From Bacteroidota bacterium (GTDB lineage: Bacteria > Bacteroidota > Bacteroidia > 2-12-FULL-35-15), in assembly GCA_021413595.1 (NCBI GenBank), contig JAIOQD010000022.1, forward strand, positions 1 to 5,779: a stretch of DNA of 5,779 bases. Direction: 5' to 3'. The translations under genes were made by a program, and so were the position numbers. The notes beneath the pieces were generated by a model, which saw only the letters and a list, made by a program, of their open reading frames with translations, had not been told where the DNA came from and made no database searches. How positions within the stretch are numbered: the stretch's first letter is position 1; the number at the start of each line of letters is the position of its first letter. This document shows, in pieces, positions 1 to 5,579 of the stretch.

Positions 1-1074
1 TTGCTTATTATGATTTAATAATGTTTGTAAAATATTATCCTGAGTAGAAGAAAGGATGTCATAATTTTCAGAAAATACAGGCACATGAAAATGCACCCGG
101 CATTCATGAAACTTCTCATCAGCTAATTGAATTAAGGCATCAGAAAGATCACGAAATTTGTGTAACTTATTTTGAAGATCCTTTGCCACTACCTGGTGTA
201 AATAGAGCGGTTCATTGTAAGTACCTAAATTTTTAATTTTTTGATCCCGGTTAGCAACAAGATTAATTTGGAGAGCCGAGCTTATCTGAACCTTACCTAT
301 TAAAATGTTGTTTTTTTTTAATTCCTCCAATACAACATCAGTTTTTTCATACGCAAGCGCACTATGGCAAACATCAAAACATAATTGTAAATGCCTTTTA
401 AGCAATTCTGTTTTATCGCCAGTTCTTCCAATTCTTTTTTCTAAAAAATTTATTCCCAAAGGAATATAATATTTGTTGTACCAATCAATAAATTCAGTGG
501 TGTTCTCAATAAGTCCATCCGGTTCTGGTTCAATATTTAAGTGCAGCACCTTCCCCGTATCTTGCTGAATTTCTATTAAATGACCAACCACTTCCAAAAT
601 ATTTAAGGTACATTTTTCATAAGCTCCAATAGTTTCCTTTTTGTTTTTGAACCAATGGCGATAAGAAAGCGGAGCCGTAGAAACACTGCCTTCCATGCCT
701 TCTGGTAGTATTTCTTTTAGTATATTAAATAACTTCAAAGTGTATTGCACTCTCTCGGGCATTGTCCAATCGGGTGAATATACCTGATCTTTGAGGGGAC
801 TTTGATGAAAATCACCAAAAGGAAATCCATTGATTGTAAACACATAACAATTGTTTTTTTGCAGCCAATTTTTAAATTCTTGGAGATGCAAGCCTTGAGA
901 TAAGTCCACACAAGCAGCATTGGACAATCTTAAGCCAATTCCAAATGGAAGGTTCGGAGAAATTTTATTCTTAATAAACGGAACAGATTTTTTTATTTCA
1001 GTGAAATGTTCCTGCCAATTTTCGCCAGAATGAATATTTGTGCAATAGGATAAATGTCCGAAAGGTGTGTGCAT
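1..1074 (-). CDS. eboE: EboE, TIM-barrel metabolite-traffic protein (3' end cut off)
   Basis: The frame is open from an ATG at 1074 to the left edge with no stop, giving 358 residues. The family is usually somewhat longer, so only a short C-terminal piece should be missing. Seen: an N-terminus of the form GHLSYCTNIHSGENW (residues 6-20), FGIGLRLS (44-51), FTINGFPFGDFH (79-90), VYSPDW (98-103) and GSVSTAPL (129-136), all features I associate with EboE. Candidate metal or catalytic residues of a xylose-isomerase/AP-endonuclase-2-like barrel are E182 and E184 in IEPEPDG, D234 and H237 in FDVCHSA, Q263, and H328/H330 in RVHFHVPVF. The substrate is unknown; the protein is probably cytoplasmic, with no signal peptide. 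It lies 165 bases downstream of eboD, the one wide gap in the cluster, so it may have its own promoter or be read through. The identity is firm; the biochemical role is inferred only from the fold. Confidence 0.92.
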   Translation of the reverse strand, partial: MHTPFGHLSYCTNIHSGENWQEHFTEIKKSVPFIKNKISPNLPFGIGLRLSNAACVDLSQGLHLQEFKNWLQKNNCYVFTINGFPFGDFHQSPLKDQVYSPDWTMPERVQYTLKLFNILKEILPEGMEGSVSTAPLSYRHWFKNKKETIGAYEKCTLNILEVVGHLIEIQQDTGKVLHLNIEPEPDGLIENTTEFIDWYNKYYIPLGINFLEKRIGRTGDKTELLKRHLQLCFDVCHSALAYEKTDVVLEELKKNNILIGKVQISSALQINLVANRDQKIKNLGTYNEPLYLHQVVAKDLQNKLHKFRDLSDALIQLADEKFHECRVHFHVPVFSENYDILSSTQDNILQTLLNHNKQ

Positions 1075-1239
1075 ACTACTTCTTATTGGAGGAGATTAAT
1101 AGAGTGAATATTAGAATGAAACGCAGATAACGCCAAATTGACGATGATTAAAATATGATTTTTATGAGTTTTTTATCATAAATTTTATGAGTGGAAATAA
1201 GATCCATTTTATAATTAATTACAATAACAACTTTACGTA
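1075..1239. other. eboD-eboE intergenic region with AT-rich repeats
   Basis: This 165-base gap separates the stop of eboD from the ATG of eboE. I see no gene in it. It contains AACGC twice (1120-1134 area), a run of ATGATT/TTATGA-like words from 1143 to 1192, a 10-base direct repeat, and a 7-bp palindrome, annotated separately. No convincing Bacteroidota promoter (TTG plus TAnnTTTG at proper spacing) was found for eboE, and no GC-rich terminator for eboD. The composition resembles degenerate intergenic repeat debris often seen in environmental Bacteroidota genomes; that comparison is from memory. Confidence 0.5.
1160..1192. repeat. 10-base direct repeat overlapping a short palindrome
   Basis: TTTTATGAGT occurs at 1160-1169 and exactly again at 1183-1192, with a 23-base period. 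The second copy overlaps an inverted repeat, TCATAAA (1176-1182) and TTTATGA (1184-1190), around one central base. It lies between eboD and eboE. It could be an operator, a weak hairpin in the transcript, or simple-sequence debris; the AT-only arms make chance or slippage plausible. Confidence 0.5.
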
Positions 1240-2412
1240 TCACCATTCTTTTTCGTTCATCGGTTGTAAAATCTCGCATTCTTGTATTGTGTCAATTGCT
1301 GTTTTCAGAAGTTCAAAATCCATCTCATTTACCTCCATTCCTTTTCCTATATTCTCTAAAAGCATTATAGTTAAATGTCCACCGAGGTGCTCCCGGAATT
1401 CATTTAATCCATTCAGAATATTAATTTTATCCTTTTCAATAAGCTTTGGATGAAACAGCTCGAACCCCAGTTTTAAAAGCAGATTGATAATTCTATCTAA
1501 CTCTTTTTGTGGAAGAACCCCGATTAGATTTGAATAGATGCAATCCACCGCTATCCCAACGGCTACAGCTTCTCCATGTCGTATTGAAAAATCCGAAAGG
1601 TGCTCTAGTTTATGAGCAAGCCAATGACCAAAATCCAATGGTCTTGATGAACCAATCTCAAAGGGATCTTCTCCTGAAATATGTTGCAGATGAAGTTCTG
1701 CGCAACGATATATGAGGTATTGCATAGTAACTTTATCTTTTTTAATAAGCAGAGTAGAATTTATTTCGAGCCATTCAAAAAAATCGACATCCTTTATCAA
1801 CGCAACTTTTATGGCTTCTGCCATTCCTGATCTCCAATCGCGGTATTCTAACGTTTCTAAAAATTTATAATCATTGAATACAGCAACGGGAGGAGAAAAA
1901 GAGCCAATGAAATTTTTTTTTCCTTTAAAATTGATTCCATTCTTTACACCAACACCTGAATCGTTTTGCGACAAAACCGTGGTTGGAATTCTAATGTGCT
2001 TTACGCCACGATGTGCAATGGCAGCGGCATATCCTACAAGATCTAAAACAGCTCCTCCTCCGATAGCAGCCACAAATGAATGACGATCAATTCCATATTG
2101 ATGTATTGCATCTACTATATTTTCGGTATGATTTTCGTTTTTTGCACGCTCTCCACCAGGTAAAATGAGCAATTCCGAAACAAGATCTACACAATGATTT
2201 TTTGAAAAATAGTTTGAAATATCCGATCTTAAATAATCATGGCAATTTATTACCTGGTCATCAATAAGAAATAGTATTTTTTTTTTGTAATTTTTGGAGC
2301 CAAAGCCATTTAAAAAATTAAATAATACAGGATTGTGTTCCTGAAAAAGGGATTCAGTAAAAAACACATTGTACTTATATTCAACTTGAAATGCTTGTGA
2401 TAATTGCTTCAT
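1240..2412 (-). CDS. eboD: EboD, 3-dehydroquinate-synthase-like sugar-phosphate cyclase
   Basis: The protein has 390 residues, a normal length for the dehydroquinate synthase / sedoheptulose-7-phosphate cyclase superfamily, which uses NAD and a divalent metal to cyclise sugar phosphates. Seen: PGGE (85-88), the nucleotide-binding GGGAVLDLVGYAA (118-130), IPTTVLSQNDSGVGVKNGIN (142-161), and the three expected metal ligands E199 (GMAEAIK), H263 (DFGHWLAH) and H279 (HGEAVAVG). Departures from AroB are N150, G153, V156 and N158 in the substrate loop, and Asp260 where AroB has the Asn of its NxGH motif. This suggests a relative of AroB with another substrate rather than the shikimate enzyme. The ATG at 2412 was chosen because it sits 5 bases after the eboC stop; a longer frame from 2514 would overlap about 97 bases of eboC and adds no conserved sequence. 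A 10-A run lies at codons 43-46. Confidence 0.95.
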   Translation of the reverse strand: MKQLSQAFQVEYKYNVFFTESLFQEHNPVLFNFLNGFGSKNYKKKILFLIDDQVINCHDYLRSDISNYFSKNHCVDLVSELLILPGGERAKNENHTENIVDAIHQYGIDRHSFVAAIGGGAVLDLVGYAAAIAHRGVKHIRIPTTVLSQNDSGVGVKNGINFKGKKNFIGSFSPPVAVFNDYKFLETLEYRDWRSGMAEAIKVALIKDVDFFEWLEINSTLLIKKDKVTMQYLIYRCAELHLQHISGEDPFEIGSSRPLDFGHWLAHKLEHLSDFSIRHGEAVAVGIAVDCIYSNLIGVLPQKELDRIINLLLKLGFELFHPKLIEKDKINILNGLNEFREHLGGHLTIMLLENIGKGMEVNEMDFELLKTAIDTIQECEILQPMNEKEW

Positions 2413-2417
2413 AAGAA

Positions 2418-3293
2418 TTAGGTAACTGCGAAATATTTTGACAAAAAAACTGAAACAGGCATTAAGCAAAGAGTGATTAAACCTAAAGTGGTATAACCGA
2501 ATGCCATGCACCATGCAGCATCCATAAGAATAAGTGCTATTACTCCAGCTTTCACAGCCTTGCCAATATTAGGACCAACAGGATCGTTAATGGCTTTTAT
2601 TAAAGGTTTAAATATAAAAAAACCGAAAATAAATAATAGAATAAGAGGAGCAAATAGCTCGTGTGCAGTGTTGTAAGCAACATATACTTGTGCGAAAATC
2701 ACAAAGAGATATAGGAGGCCTGCGGTATAAAGTATTTTTGAATTACCTCCATTTACTTCTCCCCTGCTCACCATTGTAATAGCAGCAATATAAATAATTG
2801 ATATAATTGCAAGATATCCCCAATTGCTTATTGTTTCGGGGTTTGCGCTTATTCCTAAAAGCAGATTCCCTCCTCTGCATAATCCCATATTTATTGGGCC
2901 AATAAAAGAATTATTTTTCCCATAAGCATTGTATATTACCGCTAAAATCGCGATAGAAATTGCAATAAGACCACTTATGATGTGATTATAAAATGCCGCA
3001 GAACATCCCATGACCAATAATAAAAAACCTAAACCTTTTGCATTTTTAACAGAAATCTCTCCTGACGGAATAGGCCGTTCAGGCCGTTCGACAGCATCCA
3101 GCTTTGCATCAAAAGCATCATTAAGAACCACTCCCCCTCCATACAAACCAACTGTTGCCAATATTAATGTCCAATTTACAATATCAAATTCACGAAAATG
3201 GCTAAAAGCAATAGCATAACCAGCCAATACATCAGCTATGGCTGTAACAATATTAGCGGGACGCATTAGTTGTATATAAGGTTTTATCTGCAA
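2418..3293 (-). CDS. eboC: EboC, UbiA-family membrane prenyltransferase-like protein
   Basis: The 291-residue protein is strongly hydrophobic with about eight or nine membrane segments, as in UbiA prenyltransferases, which move an isoprenoid diphosphate onto an acceptor in the inner membrane. Seen: LMRPANIVTAIADVLAGYA (9-27), the first Asp-rich motif NDAFDAKLD (58-66) followed by RPIPSG (73-78), YNAYGK (121-126), and NMGLCRGGNLLLG (135-147), which I associate with EboC. The second UbiA Asp-rich motif is not recognisable; its place seems to be taken by SRGEVNGG (176-183). The start is TTG at 3293, 8 bases after the upstream stop. The first in-frame ATG, codon 10 at 3266, would begin inside the conserved LMRP motif and remove the N-terminal end, so TTG is preferred. 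The gene is tightly packed between eboAB and eboD, hence co-transcribed. The acceptor and prenyl donor are unknown. Confidence 0.94.
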   Translation of the reverse strand: MQIKPYIQLMRPANIVTAIADVLAGYAIAFSHFREFDIVNWTLILATVGLYGGGVVLNDAFDAKLDAVERPERPIPSGEISVKNAKGLGFLLLVMGCSAAFYNHIISGLIAISIAILAVIYNAYGKNNSFIGPINMGLCRGGNLLLGISANPETISNWGYLAIISIIYIAAITMVSRGEVNGGNSKILYTAGLLYLFVIFAQVYVAYNTAHELFAPLILLFIFGFFIFKPLIKAINDPVGPNIGKAVKAGVIALILMDAAWCMAFGYTTLGLITLCLMPVSVFLSKYFAVT

Positions 3294-3301
3294 ACTATTT
3301 T

Positions 3302-4957
3302 CTATTTAATGAAAACACTTTCTCTTGTATTCTGAGGTTGTTGCCCTCCCCGCAACACACTGTTGCCATTGTAAGTTATACTTTGATCCGCTTTATTTAT
3401 TTTTTGAAAATCTTGTAAATGTATCTGACCACTTTGTCCGAATGCATCAATTGCATTTTGATAGGTTACTTTTTTTATGTCTTGATCAGAAAGACCTTTC
3501 ATCTTCATCAAAGCGGCTGTTTTAGGTACGGCCAGAGGATCAGAAATCCCCCAGTCGGCAGCAGAGTTCAACATTATTTTTTCAGAACCATATTGTTGAA
3601 TTACGTTTACCATTCTTTCGTTTCCCATTTTTGTAGATGGGTAAATGGTGAATGCAGCCCAGAAACCTCCATCCAAAACCATTTTAGTGGTCTCTTCATT
3701 ATTATGATCAATAATAACCATATAGGAATCAATTCCATGCTCATTGCAAATTTCCATGCTGCGCTGAGTGCCTCGCTTTTTATCACGATGTGGTGTATGA
3801 ATCTGTACTGGCAACTTTGCATTTTTTGCTAATTCAAGTTGCAATCGAAAATATTTTTCTTCTGCTTTTGTTTGATCATCAAAACCAATTTCCCCTATAC
3901 CAACCACTCCTTCTTTATGGATATAGAGGGGTAGAATTGCCATCACTTGTTCAGCCAACTGTTCATTATTGGCTTCTTTTGAATTTAATCCAATGGTGCA
4001 ATAATGCTTAATACCAAATTGCGATGATCTAAATCTTTCCCATCCAACTAAACTATTGTAATAATCTTTGAAAGTGGATATGCCCGTTCGTGGCTGGCCA
4101 AGCCAGAAAGCAGGTTCTATTATCGCTACAACTCCTGCTTCAGCCATTGCCTGGTAATCATCAGTAGTTCTTGAAACCATGTGAATATGCGGATCAAAAA
4201 ACGTCATCCCTTTAATGAGTTCTTTAGCCTCCTTCCAATTTCGTTTGTTTTCTGATTGAAATAATTTTTCAATATCATTTATTAAAAGGTCATCAACAAA
4301 TGGAGTAACCAGCTCCCAAACTTCCGCTGAGATTACCCTTCCTGCTGCCCAACGTTCATTGGCCAAACCCGATATCATATAGGCAAGTTCTTTGTTCGAC
4401 CGTTCTTTTAATCCATAAATATTCTGAATACTTTTTCCACAAAATATTGTTTTTAATACTAACTGATTCCAGCCAGCTTCATCAAAATAGCTGGAAGGGT
4501 ATGGGTTGTTAAATGCAATGGCATCAAACACGTGCCCTATATTTGACCGGACAGCCTCTTTGGCATAACTCAACCAATTGTTGGGATAAGCAAGTAATGG
4601 TATAAAGGAATTTAAAGTAGCTAGCTCATTCATTTCAGCAGTTTCAAAAAGATCCTCCAAGCCTTTAATATATTGCTTTTCACTGGCAGGATTGAAATGT
4701 AAAATAATAAAAGCTCTTGCAAGTTTATCTAACGACCATCCATCGGGGGAAAAATTAACAGAATCGAGAAACCGGTTTTTAATTTCATTATTAAGAACTA
4801 TTTCTGTTTTTTTAATATACCTAGGCATTGCAATGAAAGCAGTTTGCAAATTTTTTTCATTGTCGCGACTTATAAAAATAATATTATCTAACCACAAACT
4901 CTCATCTGTTGAAACGTGCGCGGTCAGAATTTCTTTTGTTAGTTTAATGAAAGTCAT
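3302..4957 (-). CDS. eboA-eboB: EboA-EboB fusion: EboA domain plus TatD-like metal hydrolase
   Basis: One uninterrupted 551-residue frame contains two ebo proteins that are separate in other lineages. EboA half, about 1-222: GWSLDKLARAFIILHF (73-88), FDAIAFNNPYPSSYFDEAGW (144-163), NQLVLKTIFCG (164-174), and ERWAAGRVISAEVWELVTPF (201-220); its function is unknown. EboB half, about 251-551, is TatD/amidohydrolase-like with a full metal set: H257 and H259 (FDPHIHM), E356 (GIGEIGFD), H387 (QIHTPH), H418 (IIDHNN) and D468 (SAADWG). It ends with GNSVLRGGQ (531-539), typical of EboB. The linker 223-250 is charged and probably helical. There is no signal peptide, so it is cytoplasmic. It is the first gene of the cluster, starting at ATG 4957. 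Codon 251 is also ATG, at the place where a free EboB would begin, so the fusion point is nearly intact. Identity is secure; substrates are not known. Confidence 0.95.
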   Translation of the reverse strand: MTFIKLTKEILTAHVSTDESLWLDNIIFISRDNEKNLQTAFIAMPRYIKKTEIVLNNEIKNRFLDSVNFSPDGWSLDKLARAFIILHFNPASEKQYIKGLEDLFETAEMNELATLNSFIPLLAYPNNWLSYAKEAVRSNIGHVFDAIAFNNPYPSSYFDEAGWNQLVLKTIFCGKSIQNIYGLKERSNKELAYMISGLANERWAAGRVISAEVWELVTPFVDDLLINDIEKLFQSENKRNWKEAKELIKGMTFFDPHIHMVSRTTDDYQAMAEAGVVAIIEPAFWLGQPRTGISTFKDYYNSLVGWERFRSSQFGIKHYCTIGLNSKEANNEQLAEQVMAILPLYIHKEGVVGIGEIGFDDQTKAEEKYFRLQLELAKNAKLPVQIHTPHRDKKRGTQRSMEICNEHGIDSYMVIIDHNNEETTKMVLDGGFWAAFTIYPSTKMGNERMVNVIQQYGSEKIMLNSAADWGISDPLAVPKTAALMKMKGLSDQDIKKVTYQNAIDAFGQSGQIHLQDFQKINKADQSITYNGNSVLRGGQQPQNTRESVFIK

Positions 4958-5006
4958 GGTTTAAAAATCTCTTTTAATATCTTACGAGTACCCCCTAGAA
5001 TTAACT

Positions 5007-5032
5007 AATTCAAGCCAAATCTTAGTTGAATT
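5007..5032 (-). promoter_or_regulatory. inverted repeat in the putative eboAB leader
   Basis: AATTCAA (5007-5013) pairs with TTGAATT (5026-5032) across a 12-base loop. An alternative pairing uses AACTAA (5003-5008) with TTAGTT (5022-5027). The element lies between the candidate promoter and the eboAB start, so it could be an operator or a leader hairpin. The arms are AT-rich and the stem would be weak; function is a guess. Confidence 0.2.
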
Positions 5033-5045
5033 AAAATTTCAAATG

Positions 5046-5053
5046 CAAATATA
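5046..5053 (-). promoter_or_regulatory. candidate Bacteroidota -7 box for eboAB
   Basis: Read on the minus strand, 5053-5046 is TATATTTG, an exact match to the Bacteroidota -7 consensus TAnnTTTG. It is about 90 bases upstream of the eboAB ATG. No TTG was found at the usual distance for a -33 element, so the match is only half supported. It would drive eboAB, eboC and eboD as one transcript. Confidence 0.3.
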
Positions 5054-5089
5054 GCATCAACATACTAAGCCTGTTTTTGTATTCGTTAG

Positions 5090-5185
5090 ATGAATATTTT
5101 TAATAGTTCAAATAGCGGAATGGTAGTTTGGAGGGGGGCAATACTCGTAGGTTTGGTGACAGGATTTTTTTTCGGCATTAAATAA
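5090..5185 (+). CDS. possible 31-residue single-span membrane peptide
   Basis: ATG at 5090 to TAA at 5183-5185 encodes 31 residues: a short polar head (MNIFNSSNSG), then WRGAILVGLVTGFFFGIK (14-31), a glycine-rich hydrophobic stretch able to cross a membrane once, with a terminal lysine. I do not recognise a family. It is transcribed away from the ebo genes. Against it: tiny size, no ribosome binding site, and no clear promoter. For it: a hydrophobic segment flanked by a polar head and a basic end, which random AT-rich sequence does not often give. Treat as a candidate only. Confidence 0.22.
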   Translation: MNIFNSSNSGMVVWRGAILVGLVTGFFFGIK

Positions 5186-5241
5186 ATAAAATTGAAATTT
5201 TTATTTATAACTGATGTTACGCAAAACTCCAAAAAACATTA

Positions 5242-5279
5242 CACAGAGTTACACAGAGTAGGCACAGAGCTACACAGAG
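5242..5279. repeat. four phased CACAGAG direct repeats
   Basis: CACAGAG occurs at 5242-5248, 5252-5258, 5263-5269 and 5273-5279. The spacings are 10, 11 and 10 bases, one DNA helical turn each, and three of the copies are extended to ACACAGAG. Repeats of this kind are, from memory, common intergenic elements in Bacteroidota and other environmental genomes, sometimes just upstream of genes for GxxExxY proteins. Their function is not known to me. Confidence 0.7.
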
Positions 5280-5306
5280 AGAAAAACAATTATGGAGATA
5301 ACTAAA

Positions 5307-5337
5307 CCCCTATGCACTGCAATTGCATAGCTTGGGG
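5307..5337. repeat. inverted repeat / hairpin with GC clamp
   Basis: CCCCTATGCA (5307-5316) faces TGCATAG (5324-5330) and, after a CTT bulge, GGGG (5334-5337): a 6-7 bp stem plus a 4-bp clamp around a 7-base loop. The inner TGCAATTGCA (5318-5327) is itself a perfect 10-base palindrome. No T-run follows on either strand, so it is not a standard terminator. Confidence 0.5.
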
Positions 5338-5341
5338 TAAA

Positions 5342-5360
5342 GAAAGAATGGAATTCTTTC
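5342..5360. repeat. perfect 8-bp hairpin
   Basis: GAAAGAAT (5342-5349) and ATTCTTTC (5353-5360) are exact reverse complements around the loop GGA. It lies four bases after the clamp of the preceding hairpin. There is no downstream T-run on either strand, so a terminator is not indicated. Confidence 0.5.
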
Positions 5361-5441
5361 CGCAAACTTTATGAACATCATAGAAACCCATTAAATATTG
5401 ACAAAGACCCGATAATATTAGAATAGAAAATTTGTAGAAAC

Positions 5442-5515
5442 TGAAAGTCTTAAACTAAAGTGCATAGTTTTAACTAAAAGAGTTTGGATTTTCCCGATCT
5501 GTATAAAGACTTTCA
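5442..5515. repeat. 10-bp inverted repeat enclosing a 54-base interior
   Basis: TGAAAGTCTT (5442-5451) and AAGACTTTCA (5506-5515) are perfect reverse complements. Inside are AAACTA (5452-5457) facing TAGTTT (5465-5470), so the left arm continues into a second small hairpin. The element sits 64 bases upstream of the 5580 gene. It could be a structured leader, a very small mobile-element remnant, or chance. Confidence 0.4.
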
Positions 5516-5579
5516 ATCACTAAGAACAAATCTTTAATGAATTGGCATGTTATTTTGGTAGAGTTACTACAATACTTTT

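Larger units (their letters stand above)
5292..5426 (+). pseudogene. possible decayed coding remnant, one internal stop
   Basis: A frame begins with ATG at 5292, reads MEITKPLCTAIA, meets TAG at 5328, then stays open for 31 more codons (from LGVKKEWNSFRKLYEHHRN to NIDKDPIILE) before TAG at 5424. The start falls 12 bases after the CACAGAG repeats, the position where, as I recall, small GxxExxY-type genes often begin. The diagnostic motifs of that family are absent and I do not recognise the sequence. It may be the remains of a small mobile or accessory gene, or chance. Confidence 0.18.
4958..5579. other. long intergenic region between divergent genes, repeat-rich
   Basis: About 620 bases separate the minus-strand ebo cluster from the plus-strand gene at 5580. 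No large gene is visible on either strand. Contents, from left: the eboAB leader with a small inverted repeat (5007-5032), a candidate eboAB promoter (5046-5053), a possible 31-codon frame (5090-5185), four CACAGAG units (5242-5279), a possible decayed coding frame (5292-5426) carrying two inverted repeats (5307-5337, 5342-5360), and a wide 10-bp inverted repeat (5442-5515). No convincing promoter for the 5580 gene was found. No tRNA or rRNA was recognised. Confidence 0.6.

Noticed and set aside
735..920. 61-residue minus-strand frame inside eboE
   Set aside because: It lies in another frame of the continuous, motif-rich eboE and has no recognisable features.
1075..1140. Promoter for eboE, from TCAATTTG on the minus strand near 1135-1142
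   Set aside because: One mismatch to TAnnTTTG and no TTG at the right distance upstream.
1874..2083. Plus-strand frames opposite eboD, such as 1509-1715 and 1874-2083
   Set aside because: They are antisense to conserved metal-site and nucleotide-binding motifs of EboD; shadows only.
2413..2514. 34-residue N-terminal extension of EboD starting at 2514
   Set aside because: It overlaps the end of eboC in another frame and adds sequence unlike the cyclase family; the ATG at 2412 sits 5 bases after the eboC stop.
3419..3832. 137-residue plus-strand frame opposite eboAB
   Set aside because: It is antisense to the conserved TatD-like domain and its codon pattern mirrors the real gene.
5242..5279. 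CRISPR array
   Set aside because: The units are 7-8 bases with 3-4 base gaps; there are no spacer-length intervals.
5342..5360. Intrinsic terminator
   Set aside because: No T-run follows the stem on either strand and no clear gene ends immediately before it.
5540..5560. TTATTTTG as a -7 box for the gene at 5580
   Set aside because: It departs from the consensus at the second base, is too near the start codon, and has no -33 element at the right spacing.
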